Shown: positions 45,447 to 55,273, counted from the stretch's first letter. The stretch: DNA of 64,000 nucleotides from Glaciecola sp. (GCA_018623155.1 JAAZVZ010000009.1:34594-98593), one strand, 5' to 3'. Translations and numbers: made by a program. The notes: generated by a model from the letters alone, not told the origin.

Positions 45447-46694
45447 TTACCCTTTATCACTGACGCGTTGATAACACCTTAGACCAAACAATGGCATGAT
45501 CGCCAGTAAGTGGTCGAAAATGTCCGCTTGGATCCCTTCATATTCAACCCACACCGTTGTATTGGTAAAACAATACAATTCAATAGGAAGTCCCGTTTCT
45601 GTTGGTTTGAGTTGACGCACCATCAGCGTCATCTGTTGCGCAATGTTTGGATGCACTTTGAGATAAGCTTCGATATACGCTCTAAATGTGCCTATATTGG
45701 TCAAACGACGAGCATTTTTGGTGTCTTTTGCATCGATGGCATTCTTGTTGTTATCGCTATTGATTTCACCAAGCTTTTCCGTCATGTACTGTGCGATGCG
45801 TTTAAATTGTTTGAGCTCATCTAGTTGCTCATCAGTTAAAAAGCCAATACTAGACTGGTCTATTAATAATGCTCGTTTAATGCGCCGACCTCCAGAGCGC
45901 TCCATACCTTGCCAATTCCGAACGGACTCATTGGTTAATGAATAAGTTGGAATAGTCGCAATAGTTTTGTCCCAGTTTTGCACTTTTACCACGTTTAATC
46001 CGATTTGTTTGATCTCACCATCAATGCCAAATTTCGGAATTTCGATCCAGTCACCACGATTAAACATTCGATTGGCTGCGATTTGAATACCCGCAACGAA
46101 GCCCAAAATCGTGTCACGAAAAATCAATAATAATACTGCGGTAATGGCAGTTAAACCAGATAGCAATAAATAAGGGCTTTTTTCTAAGATAAGAGAAATT
46201 GACAAGACAATAGCAATGAGCGCAAACAGCAACTTGAATACTTGAATGAATCCTGTAATAGGAGCCTTGCTAGCAAGTTTGGATACGTTATATAAATCTT
46301 CAATGGTATTGAGCAGTGCATAAACTGCAAATATACCGGCAAAGACAATATAAACAAGAGCTGCTTTATTGATAAAGCTTGCGATTAAGGTGTTTTGTTC
46401 AAGTAAAATCGGTGTTGCAATTAACACAAAAACGGCCGGCATTACGTGGCCTACGCGATTAAAAAATCCGTGTTCAAGTAATGCGTCATCCCAACGATAC
46501 TCGTTTTCAAATAAGCGCAATAATATCTGTGATTGCAATATAGTACGCATGACATAAAACACGATAAATGCACCGAGCAATATGCTTATAATGGCTGATA
46601 GCTTGTAGAGGACGTGCTGATTGCTAATGTCGTCTTGCTGCGTGATTTGACTAATGATATGAATGAACATATCCACAAATTGTGTACTTTCCAT
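45447..46694 (-). CDS. Mechanosensitive ion channel (MscS family, YbdG-like)
   Basis: MscS pore/beta domain: FVAGIQIAANRMFNRGDWIEIPKFGIDGEIKQIGLNVVKVQNWDKTIATIPTY; start 46694 supported by GAGG. Confidence 0.92.
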   Translation of the reverse strand: MESTQFVDMFIHIISQITQQDDISNQHVLYKLSAIISILLGAFIVFYVMRTILQSQILLRLFENEYRWDDALLEHGFFNRVGHVMPAVFVLIATPILLEQNTLIASFINKAALVYIVFAGIFAVYALLNTIEDLYNVSKLASKAPITGFIQVFKLLFALIAIVLSISLILEKSPYLLLSGLTAITAVLLLIFRDTILGFVAGIQIAANRMFNRGDWIEIPKFGIDGEIKQIGLNVVKVQNWDKTIATIPTYSLTNESVRNWQGMERSGGRRIKRALLIDQSSIGFLTDEQLDELKQFKRIAQYMTEKLGEINSDNNKNAIDAKDTKNARRLTNIGTFRAYIEAYLKVHPNIAQQMTLMVRQLKPTETGLPIELYCFTNTTVWVEYEGIQADIFDHLLAIMPLFGLRCYQRVSDKG

Positions 46695-46701
46695 TGTTAC
46701 C

Positions 46702-47610
46702 TCAATGAGCTGTAATATCGTCATTGTTTAAATACATTGCGATCCGCTTATCTTTGCTTGTCCAAAGCGCATTTAACCATTGTTGGAAGGTGGCTTTGAA
46801 TTCATTATCTGTATCATAATTGCCACGTAATTCATGTGATATGGGCACCTTTTCTACATCAACAATAATCCGTTTCATTCGCCCGCATAACATATCCATC
46901 ATTGGATAGCCTTCATTTTCTGGATATACCAGAGTTATGTCGAGCAATTCCGTAAATTGCTCACCCATGGTATTGAGTGTAAAAGCCAGACCGGCTGCTT
47001 TAGGACGAAGTAGGTGGGTATATGGAGACTGCTTTTGGTTGTGTTTTAGCGTTGTAAATCGAGTGCCTTCTGCAAAATTGACGACGGTTGTTGGGGTGAG
47101 CTTATACTTTTCGCATTGTTTTTTTGTGGTTTCAATATCTTTCCCAGCAAGATTGGGATTTTTAGTGATTTGCGCTTTGCTAAAACGCCGCATGAAGGGC
47201 ATGTCTAAAGCCCACGCCCCCAAACCAACAATAGGTAACCAAATCAGTTCTTTTTTGAGGAAAAATTTGGGTGCCGGGATCCTTTGATAAGCAAAATCCA
47301 TGACTAAGATGACATCGAGGTAGGAGCGGTGATTAACCGTGACGAGATACCATTGATCTTTTGACAGCTCAGAGCTGACTCGATAATTAATATTAATGCG
47401 GTTGAAGAACTTAAGTAAACTGATACTGCATACACCAAAGGCTATTTCAAAGTTAGCAATGACCGGATTAATGGTTTGGCGTAAAAAAGTAAGTGGGATG
47501 AGTTTGACGATGCCTAAGACAATGATTAGACCGCCCCAAAAGCACAGATTAAAAATCTGCAATGCGAAGTGCAATGGAAACACAAAGAGGGCTTTCATAT
47601 TGCGCATCAT
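46702..47610 (-). CDS. 1-acyl-sn-glycerol-3-phosphate acyltransferase-like (YihG type)
   Basis: NHRSYLD acyltransferase motif; FAEGTRFT. Confidence 0.9.
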   Translation of the reverse strand: MMRNMKALFVFPLHFALQIFNLCFWGGLIIVLGIVKLIPLTFLRQTINPVIANFEIAFGVCSISLLKFFNRININYRVSSELSKDQWYLVTVNHRSYLDVILVMDFAYQRIPAPKFFLKKELIWLPIVGLGAWALDMPFMRRFSKAQITKNPNLAGKDIETTKKQCEKYKLTPTTVVNFAEGTRFTTLKHNQKQSPYTHLLRPKAAGLAFTLNTMGEQFTELLDITLVYPENEGYPMMDMLCGRMKRIIVDVEKVPISHELRGNYDTDNEFKATFQQWLNALWTSKDKRIAMYLNNDDITAH

Positions 47611-47688
47611 CGATGATTATTAAAAGTTATTATTATTAAAATTAATGCTATGCAAAAGTGCAGATGAAGTCAATTACGCTTAATCAAA

Positions 47689-47724
47689 AAAGCCTGCGAT
47701 CTTTTGATTGAGATTGCAGGCTTT
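47689..47724. terminator. Terminator-like hairpin 3' of pntB
   Basis: AAAGCCTGCGATCT-(8 nt)-AGATTGCAGGCTTT near-perfect inverted repeat. Confidence 0.7.
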
Positions 47725-47745
47725 GCATAGAAGGTTTAGTAATGG

Positions 47746-49134
47746 TTACTGATCACCAAACTCACGAATGATATTGTTGATGGTGTCTTTGGCATCGCCC
47801 AGCACCATGCGAGTATTGTCTTTAAAAAACAGTGGGTTATCCACACCGGCAAAGCCGGCGTTGGCTGAGCGTTTCAAGACAAATACGGTCTTGGCACGAT
47901 ACACTTCGATAACCGGCATACCGTAGATAGGGCTGCCTTCCATTTCTTTCGCTGCCGGATTGACGACATCATTGGCCCCGATGACGATGACTACATCGTA
48001 GTTTTCCATACGCGGATTCACATCATCCATTTCATATAACTGTTCATAGGGTACGTCAGCTTCTGCCAATAACACGTTCATGTGTCCTGGCATTCGACCA
48101 GCAACAGGGTGAATCGCGTAATCAACGGTACAGTTGTTTTCTTCAAGCAAGTTTTGCAGTTCACGTACTGCGTGTTGCGCTTGTGCCACCGCCATACCAT
48201 AACCTGGTACAACCAAGACCGCCTGTGCTGCTTCGAGGACATAAAAGGCATCTTGTGCCGACATCACTTTGACTTCACCTGTGATGACCTCACCCATTTC
48301 AACCGGTTTAGCAAAGCCTGAAAGCAATACGTTAAGCAATGAACGGTTCATCGCTTTACACATGATGTTGGTCAGAATGAGACCTGATGCACCCACCAAA
48401 AGACCCGTAACAATCAGAATCGTGTTATCAATCGCCAGACCCGCAGCACACGCCGCAATCCCTGAATAACTGTTTAATAAAGCAATGACTACGGGCATAT
48501 CGGCACCACCGATTGAAATCGTCGCCAAAATACCAAAGCTCAATGCCAGCAATATGGCTAAGCCTAATAAAAACGCACTGTCTGGGTTGTATACGAAGGC
48601 AATGCCAACCACCACGAAAGCGGCTAGGTGTGCAATACTGAGTTCACGAAGCCCCTTAAAAATAACAGCTTTTGAACCTAGCTTGCCAGATAGTTTACCC
48701 CAAGCGATCAAACTGCCTGAGAACGTGATGCCACCAATCAATATAGTAATAATGACTGTGCTAAAAACAAATCCACTGGTAAAACGCAGCGCCATATCAG
48801 ACATGGCGACAATGGTTGCCCAACCTACTAGTAATGACGCTGCACCACCAAAACCATTGAATAAAGAGACCATTTCAGGCATGGCGGTCATTTCAACAGA
48901 TTTCGCTTTCCACGCCCCATACGCCCCTCCAATGATGAAGCCCAAGACAATATACTGGTATTGTAGGACTTCTTGGTCAATGAGAGTGATGACTACGGCA
49001 AAGAGCATACCAATCGCCGAGACAAGGTTACCGCGCCTTGCGGTATCTGGATGTGAAAGAAGTTTTAAACCACCAATAAACAAGGCGGCGGCTAATACAT
49101 AGACCAAATTAATGGTTAAATCGACTGCGTTCAT
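47746..49134 (-). CDS. pntB: NAD(P) transhydrogenase subunit beta
   Basis: PntB membrane plus dIII domain VPGYGMAVAQAQH. Confidence 0.97.
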   Translation of the reverse strand: MNAVDLTINLVYVLAAALFIGGLKLLSHPDTARRGNLVSAIGMLFAVVITLIDQEVLQYQYIVLGFIIGGAYGAWKAKSVEMTAMPEMVSLFNGFGGAASLLVGWATIVAMSDMALRFTSGFVFSTVIITILIGGITFSGSLIAWGKLSGKLGSKAVIFKGLRELSIAHLAAFVVVGIAFVYNPDSAFLLGLAILLALSFGILATISIGGADMPVVIALLNSYSGIAACAAGLAIDNTILIVTGLLVGASGLILTNIMCKAMNRSLLNVLLSGFAKPVEMGEVITGEVKVMSAQDAFYVLEAAQAVLVVPGYGMAVAQAQHAVRELQNLLEENNCTVDYAIHPVAGRMPGHMNVLLAEADVPYEQLYEMDDVNPRMENYDVVIVIGANDVVNPAAKEMEGSPIYGMPVIEVYRAKTVFVLKRSANAGFAGVDNPLFFKDNTRMVLGDAKDTINNIIREFGDQ

Positions 49135-49143
49135 GCCTAATCC

Positions 49144-49428
49144 TTATTTACTGTCTTTTTTCTTAAACATGCCGAGCATCCTATCTGTAACGAGATAGCC
49201 ACCCACCACGTTGATGCTTGCGAGTGCTACTGCGCCCGTGCCTAATAAAATGGTTAGCCACTCGTGATCGCCTCCTGCAGAAGCGATAGCCCCAACCAGG
49301 GTTATGCCTGAGATGGCATTTGAACCAGACATCAGTGGCGTGTGCAAAGTGGCTGGTACTTTACGAATGAGTTCAAAGCCTAATAACGCGGCCAGTAAGA
49401 CGATAAAAATCAGATAAATCATTTCCAT
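49144..49428 (-). CDS. pntAB: NAD(P) transhydrogenase alpha subunit, membrane part
   Basis: 94 aa; RKVPATLHTPLMSGSNAISGITLVGA. Confidence 0.95.
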   Translation of the reverse strand: MEMIYLIFIVLLAALLGFELIRKVPATLHTPLMSGSNAISGITLVGAIASAGGDHEWLTILLGTGAVALASINVVGGYLVTDRMLGMFKKKDSK

Positions 49429-50585
49429 TATTTTGCTCCTTTGAACGCATTGACTAACATGTCATTGATGACGGCACCATCATGCGTAATCACACTTTGT
49501 GCTAAGATTTCATCGTCTAAATCCAAATTAAACGACTGCGTTTCAGAATCTGTGAACTCATCAATTAAATTGGCGAGGTTATTGGCGTACATCTCGGTGG
49601 CATCACGCGCAACGGCTTGACTCCAGTTGCCAGTACCGATGACGGTGACACCGCCAATCGTTTTGGTCTTGCCCGCGACAGAGCCTTCAACATTGCCACC
49701 GGATTGTGCAGCCATATCCACGACAACCGAACCGGGGCGCATAAAAGATAACGTTTCCTTACTAATTAGGACTGGGGGTTTGCGCCCAAATAACTGCGCA
49801 GTGGTGATGACGATGTCTGAATCGGCAATGGCATCGCGCTGGGCATCTTGTTGAATTTGTTTTTGTTCCGCAGTCAGCTCTTTGGCATAACCATCTTTTG
49901 TTTGCCCGGTCTCACCAATATCGATATGTAAGAATTTACCGCCTAAAGACTGTACTTGTTCAGCAACGACTGGCCGAGTGTCGTAAGCCAACACATTGGC
50001 GCCTAATCGCTTAGCGGTCGCAATGGCCTGAAGTCCGGCGACACCCGCGCCGATAATGAATACTTTAGCCGGTTTAATGGTTCCTGAAGGGGTCATCATC
50101 ATAGGTAGGATTGACGGCAGCGCTTTGGCCGCTTGCATCACCATGACATAACCAGCCAAACTAGCTTGTGAACTCAGCGCATCCATTTTTTGAGCACGCG
50201 TGGAGCGTGGAATCATTTCAATTGATAGGGTGTTGAGTTTTGCCTTGGCCATATCTTCAATTAAAGACTGATTGAAGAAAGGATCGCAGTGACCAATCAC
50301 AATCGCATTGGCTTTGATTTGCGAGACTTCTTCTGGCATTGGACAATTGACATACAAGAGGATGTCCGCTTTTTGCAACGCGATTTCACGGTCTTTAGTG
50401 ACGTTTACGTCTACTTCAGTAAAATCACTGTCACTAAAACCAGCCGCTTTTCCGGCATTTGTTTCTAGCGTGACAGTGTATCCTAACCGTATCAGTTTTT
50501 TGGCACTGGCGGGTGTTAATGCACAGCGCTTTTCAGTACTAAACTGGCGTCCCTTTTGTGCTTCGTTGACCACAAAAATGTTCAA
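49428..50585 (-). CDS. pntAA: NAD(P) transhydrogenase alpha subunit, NAD-binding part (Re/Si-specific)
   Basis: Alanine-dehydrogenase/PNT domains; FIIGAGVAGLQAIATAKRLGANV. Confidence 0.95.
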   Translation of the reverse strand: MNIFVVNEAQKGRQFSTEKRCALTPASAKKLIRLGYTVTLETNAGKAAGFSDSDFTEVDVNVTKDREIALQKADILLYVNCPMPEEVSQIKANAIVIGHCDPFFNQSLIEDMAKAKLNTLSIEMIPRSTRAQKMDALSSQASLAGYVMVMQAAKALPSILPMMMTPSGTIKPAKVFIIGAGVAGLQAIATAKRLGANVLAYDTRPVVAEQVQSLGGKFLHIDIGETGQTKDGYAKELTAEQKQIQQDAQRDAIADSDIVITTAQLFGRKPPVLISKETLSFMRPGSVVVDMAAQSGGNVEGSVAGKTKTIGGVTVIGTGNWSQAVARDATEMYANNLANLIDEFTDSETQSFNLDLDDEILAQSVITHDGAVINDMLVNAFKGAK

Positions 50586-50813
50586 AGCAAACTCCTTATA
50601 TTCATCGTTCTAATTGTGTAGGGTAATGAACGAAATATTTATAATGATTAATGTATACGCAAATATGCTGGATTTAGCCTATATGGATGAAAGACAAGAG
50701 GGTATGCTACTTTTGGTTAGGCAACATAGTACTTTTGGACTATCGTAGTTAAGATATTGAAGGAGTTTTTAATACAATGTGAACTCGGTAGTCTAAATGT
50801 TAATAGACATATG

Positions 50814-51299
50814 TCAATGTTCCGATTTGGAAAAGGTTTCCATGGCTTCTTGATCCAGTCGATAACCGATCCATTCCGATTGTGGTTTAGCACCAATCGA
50901 TTCGTAAAATTCGATAGATGGTGTATTCCAGTCCAGAACATTCCATTCAAAACGACCACAGCCTTTATCGAGTGCAATTTGGTTCAAGTGTTTGAGAAGT
51001 GCTTTGCCCGCTCCAATACCTCGAGACTCTGGCGTTACATACAAATCTTCAAGAAATAGCCCATTTTTCCCGAGCCAAGTCGAGTAGTTAAAAAAGTAAA
51101 CAGCGAAGCCAATTGGATGACCTTCATATTCACAGATCACTGCATCAACGCTAGATTCAGGTCCAAAAATACTGTATTCAATATCTGCTTGAGTGGCGAG
51201 AACCTCATGTTCTGCTTTTTCATAAATCGCAAGCTCTATAATGAACTGCATAATAGTTGGGGCATCATCAAAAGTGGCGGGACGGATTGTTATTGACAT
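50814..51299 (-). CDS. GNAT family N-acetyltransferase
   Basis: LEDLYVTPESRGIGAGKALLKHL. Confidence 0.9.
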   Translation of the reverse strand: MSITIRPATFDDAPTIMQFIIELAIYEKAEHEVLATQADIEYSIFGPESSVDAVICEYEGHPIGFAVYFFNYSTWLGKNGLFLEDLYVTPESRGIGAGKALLKHLNQIALDKGCGRFEWNVLDWNTPSIEFYESIGAKPQSEWIGYRLDQEAMETFSKSEH

Positions 51300-51424
51300 T
51301 TTGGGCCTTCAGCGCGCGAGTAAAAAGCATCTTTTAACACAGGAATGTTAGCATAGATGATTTTCAGGTTATACCGCTAGTGTTTGTGTGGTAAAATTTT
51401 GAAGATTTACCTAATGAGAAGCCC

Positions 51425-52447
51425 ATGAGCCACAAGTCATTTCCTCGCAGATTTTCAGTTGCCCCGATGCTAGATTGGACCGATCGTCATTGTCGCTATT
51501 TTTATCGGCAGATGACTCAGCATGCCTTGTTGTACACAGAGATGGTTACTACTGGGGCGATTATTCATGGCAAAGGGGATTTTTTAGGGTTTAATGAAGC
51601 AGAACATCCAGTTGCTTTGCAACTAGGTGGTTCAGACCCAGCGGCAATGGCAGAATGTGCGGTTAGAGCACAAACTCAAGGTTATGATGAAGTAAACATC
51701 AATGTCGGTTGTCCATCAGATCGCGTACAAAACGGTGCTTTTGGTGCATGTCTAATGGCGCAACCAGAGACAGTCGCAGAATGCATAAAAGCAATGCAAA
51801 GAGTCGTTTCTATCCCAGTTACCGTTAAATCGCGAATCGGTATCGATGATATGGATGAGTACGAGGATTTAACTCGATTTATTCAAGTCGTGGCAGACGC
51901 TGGTTGCGATACGTTTATTGTTCATGCACGCAAAGCATGGCTCAAAGGGTTAAGTCCCAAAGAAAATCGTGATATTCCTCCATTAATGTATGAGCGAGTA
52001 TATCAACTCAAGCAACAGTTCCCCCACCTTCATATTGGTATTAACGGTGGGATCAACAATCACACAGATGGGATTGCCCATTTAGCACACGTTGACGAGG
52101 TCATGCTTGGACGTGAAGTCTATGCCAATCCGTATTGTTTAGCTGAGGTCGACACCTTGTATTATGATGAGCAATATGAAGTGCCGAGTCGAGCAGCTGT
52201 GGTAGAGCGTATGCATCGCTATACCCAAGCTTATGTGAATGACGGAGGGCGAGTATGGCATGTCGCGAGGCATATGTTAGGGCTGTTTCAAGGCCAACCA
52301 GGTGGTAAGGTTTGGCGGCGATACCTGAGCCAGAATGCAATTAAAGGCGAGGTTTCAGCCGATGTGCTGTTGGACGCGCATGCAGAAATGGAAGCCACCA
52401 AAGCACGCGCTTTGGCATTTCAGGCTGATAAAGCGATGCAAAGTTAA
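51425..52447 (+). CDS. dusA: tRNA-dihydrouridine(20/20a) synthase
   Basis: FSVAPMLDWTDRHCRYFYR; NVGCPSDRVQNGAFGACLM. Confidence 0.96.
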   Translation: MSHKSFPRRFSVAPMLDWTDRHCRYFYRQMTQHALLYTEMVTTGAIIHGKGDFLGFNEAEHPVALQLGGSDPAAMAECAVRAQTQGYDEVNINVGCPSDRVQNGAFGACLMAQPETVAECIKAMQRVVSIPVTVKSRIGIDDMDEYEDLTRFIQVVADAGCDTFIVHARKAWLKGLSPKENRDIPPLMYERVYQLKQQFPHLHIGINGGINNHTDGIAHLAHVDEVMLGREVYANPYCLAEVDTLYYDEQYEVPSRAAVVERMHRYTQAYVNDGGRVWHVARHMLGLFQGQPGGKVWRRYLSQNAIKGEVSADVLLDAHAEMEATKARALAFQADKAMQS

Positions 52448-52635
52448 CTTGGCTTTTTTTTTGAGTTGAACATCTCGTCGGTTATAAAGTTCCACACCTT
52501 TACCGAAAATAATTTGACTAATATATAGTGACTTTTACTAATTAACTTGGTCAAAAAAACCACGTTAATCATTTCTTTATCCGCCACTTTCATAAAAATT
52601 CATTATAAAACATTGGTTTACAATTTATTTCAGAA

Positions 52636-52653
52636 TTGGCACAACCCTAGCAA
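52636..52653 (+). promoter_or_regulatory. Candidate sigma-54 (-24/-12) promoter
   Basis: TTGGCACAACCCTAGCAA; GG (52638-52639) and GC (52650-52651) separated by exactly 10 nt. Confidence 0.7.
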
Positions 52654-52719
52654 TAGTCAATGCGACTCAAACAATACGCTGTAACTATTGTTATTAATTT
52701 CTTTAAAAAGGGTATGACT

Positions 52720-53037
52720 ATGACTGTTACAACTAAACTTGCTAAATCCATTGTTGCTACTGCATTCTTAGCGGCAGCATCCGCTACGGCCTATGCGCAT
52801 ACAGTGCAAACGGTTCCATTAAACACATATGTGAATGCAATGATGCAACAAACAACGGCATTGAATTCACAAGAAGTGCATTTTGCTGCGGTGGAATCGG
52901 TCGCCAACATGACTCACCAGCTATCACTTGATGACCAGCCACAATTTGCTCCCAATATTAATGTGATTGATATTGTACAAAACACCATCTCAGTGGGTAT
53001 TAAAGAGCTTAAAAATGTTGAAGATGAGGCTGAGTAA
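52720..53037 (+). CDS. Small exported protein of unknown function (~105 aa)
   Basis: Signal peptide MTVTTKLAKSIVATAFLAAASATAYA; AAAAAGGG seven bases upstream of ATG 52720; the ORF-track start at 52660 lies at or before the predicted TSS. Confidence 0.72.
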   Translation: MTVTTKLAKSIVATAFLAAASATAYAHTVQTVPLNTYVNAMMQQTTALNSQEVHFAAVESVANMTHQLSLDDQPQFAPNINVIDIVQNTISVGIKELKNVEDEAE

Positions 53038-53039
53038 TC

Positions 53040-53159
53040 ATGTTTCTCACAGACTTAATGTGGTTATTTTGCGCGCCTATTCTTGCCTTTTTTGCCGCAG
53101 TAGGTTTATGGCTAGGCAGCTTAAAGATTCCGTATCATATTTTTCTGTTGAAACGATAA
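53040..53159 (+). CDS. 39-aa membrane microprotein
   Basis: Manual translation MFLTDLMWLFCAPILAFFAAVGLWLGSLKIPYHIFLLKR*; begins 2 nt after the previous stop; below the ORF-track length cut-off. Confidence 0.55.
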   Translation: MFLTDLMWLFCAPILAFFAAVGLWLGSLKIPYHIFLLKR

Positions 53160-53190
53160 CGGGTGTAAAAGCTTCTAAAGGAGACAAAAA

Positions 53191-53397
53191 ATGAATAAAC
53201 AAAAATACGACTCACGGCTGTACCGTGATGCAAGTAACCCTATGATCAGTGGTGTGTGTAGTGGCATTGCAAAACGCTTTGATCTCGATGCCGTTTGGGT
53301 AAGAGCAGGAGCTATGACGGCCTTTTTGTTTGCTCCGACCGCCATTGCATTGGGATATATATTAGGGATTTTGTTTTTACGCAAACGCTACGCATGA
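53191..53397 (+). CDS. PspC domain-containing membrane protein
   Basis: 68 aa; LYRDASNPMISGVCSGIAKRFDLDAVWVRAG plus TM; RBS AAAGGAGA. Confidence 0.9.
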   Translation: MNKQKYDSRLYRDASNPMISGVCSGIAKRFDLDAVWVRAGAMTAFLFAPTAIALGYILGILFLRKRYA

Positions 53398-53500
53398 TTA
53401 CATCATAGAAAATAACTATGATGTAAATCAAAAATTTGTCACATAAAAATGCGCAAAATGATGCTATGCTATGGGTATCATTTTTGTGCTAGGGAATGCC

Positions 53501-54490
53501 ATGCCAGAATCAATTAATTTTAAAAATATCGGGTTTGCGACCCTCGCATTCATTTTCGTACTAACTCTGCTAGGTTGGGTATGGAGTTGGTCTCCAGTAA
53601 CGTTTTCGGTGAAAGACGTCGTGGCAGAACAAGCGACTAAGTTAAAAGTGAAGCCAGTAGTAGGGTTTGCGACAACAACCGCGGTCATTGAAGTCGGCGA
53701 TACCTTGTTACATAAATCTGGAGGCTATCTTACTAATGATATTGCGCCTCCCGGTGTACTGATGGACAACATGCCCGCATGGGAGTTTGGTGTACTGGAG
53801 ATGCTACGTGATGTGACCTTAGCGTTGCGTAAAGATTTTTCTCGGTCGCAATCTCAATCAGTTGAAAATGAGTTTTTGGTGAAAGCACAACCCAATTTGA
53901 ATATCGATAGTACCAAATGGATTTTACCGTCGGCAGAATCTCAATATGGGGAAGCAATTGATTTAATAAAGGCTTACCGACTTGCGTTAACGCAACAACA
54001 GGCTAGCAGTCAGTTTTTTGCTCGAGCAGATAACCTGCGGGATTACCTCAAAGAAGTCGAGAAACGCTTGGGCTCTATGTCACAAAAACTCAGTGCCAGT
54101 GTGGGCGCTGATATCGTCAATACCGATTTAGCAGGCGACGCCAAAGCGTCTCAGTCCACACCAACACCAATGCAACTGACTAACAAAACGAGTTGGTTCA
54201 AAATTGATGATAATTTTTATCAAGCGCGCGGTATGGCATGGGCCTTATTGCACATATTGCGAGGGATCGAAATGGACTTTCGCGATATTTTGGTGAACAA
54301 AAATGCCTTGGTGAGTTTACGTCAAATCATTCGTGAGCTGGAAGCGACTCAAGAGACAGTATGGAGTCCGATGATTCTTAATGGCAGTGGTTTTGGTATG
54401 CTCGCCAATCACTCATTGGTCATGGCAAACTACATCTCCAGAGCCAATGCGGGCATCATTGAACTGGCTGAGTTACTCAACCGGGGTTAA
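53501..54490 (+). CDS. DUF2333 family protein
   Basis: VVEV-like region TTTAVIEVGDTLLHKSGGYLTNDIAPPGVLMDNMPAWEFGVLEMLRD; start MPESINF. Confidence 0.82.
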   Translation: MPESINFKNIGFATLAFIFVLTLLGWVWSWSPVTFSVKDVVAEQATKLKVKPVVGFATTTAVIEVGDTLLHKSGGYLTNDIAPPGVLMDNMPAWEFGVLEMLRDVTLALRKDFSRSQSQSVENEFLVKAQPNLNIDSTKWILPSAESQYGEAIDLIKAYRLALTQQQASSQFFARADNLRDYLKEVEKRLGSMSQKLSASVGADIVNTDLAGDAKASQSTPTPMQLTNKTSWFKIDDNFYQARGMAWALLHILRGIEMDFRDILVNKNALVSLRQIIRELEATQETVWSPMILNGSGFGMLANHSLVMANYISRANAGIIELAELLNRG

Positions 54491-54520
54491 ACCAATTAAA
54501 ACTAAACACTTGGAACGCAA

Positions 54521-55273
54521 ATGAAAACACATATAGCAGTTGTATTATCTGGTCTAATTTTGAGTACTAGTACTCATGCTGACACGTTATTGGGCCTGTA
54601 TGGTGGTGCCCAAATGTGGGCAATGGAAAGCGAAGGCGCGTTTGCATCAGACGCCAACTTAGCTAACTTCACCTTTGATGATGAGCGTCAAGGATCCTAT
54701 TACCTGGCGTTTGAACATTTTATTCCCCTAGTGCCGAATGCTAAATTAATTCAAACGAGTTTTGATACAGATGGTTTTACTGATTTGTCTTCAAGTTTTA
54801 CTTTTGGCGGCGAAACATTTTCATCAGATTCCCGGTTAAATACGGATATCGAGATGAGTATGACAGATCATATTTTGTATTATGAAATCCTAGATAATGA
54901 TTTAATTAGTGTTGATTTAGGGATTAATGCCAAGAAGATAGATGCGACAATTAGTGTTGACGATTCGGCAAATGGCGTATCAGGTTCACAGGATGTCAGC
55001 GGTTATATTCCAATGCTGTATTCCAAAATTGAATTCGGGATCCCTGCAACCGATTGGTCCATCTACGCAGAAGGAAGTTATTTATCAATTGATGATCACA
55101 GTGTGAGTGATCTGAATGCTGCCATTGAGTACCGTGTTATCGATAGCTTAGCAATGAACGTTGCATTACAGATTGGTGCACGAGCTGTTACTGTAGAGTT
55201 AAACGACCTTGACAACACCAACACAGATTTAGAGTTCAGTGGAGTGTATGCAGGGGTTGAGGTTCATTTCTAA
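54521..55273 (+). CDS. TIGR04219-type outer-membrane beta-barrel protein
   Basis: Signal peptide, beta-barrel pattern, C-terminal aromatic (VEVHF). Confidence 0.78.
   Translation: MKTHIAVVLSGLILSTSTHADTLLGLYGGAQMWAMESEGAFASDANLANFTFDDERQGSYYLAFEHFIPLVPNAKLIQTSFDTDGFTDLSSSFTFGGETFSSDSRLNTDIEMSMTDHILYYEILDNDLISVDLGINAKKIDATISVDDSANGVSGSQDVSGYIPMLYSKIEFGIPATDWSIYAEGSYLSIDDHSVSDLNAAIEYRVIDSLAMNVALQIGARAVTVELNDLDNTNTDLEFSGVYAGVEVHF

Noticed and set aside
48485-49102. 205-aa plus-strand ORF antisense to pntB
   Set aside because: Fully antisense to a well-supported conserved gene; low-complexity composition (P/T/K/I-rich) typical of a shadow ORF.
50717-51059. ORFs on both strands around the GNAT 3' end
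   Set aside because: Antisense or out-of-frame with the GNAT gene; no recognisable protein.
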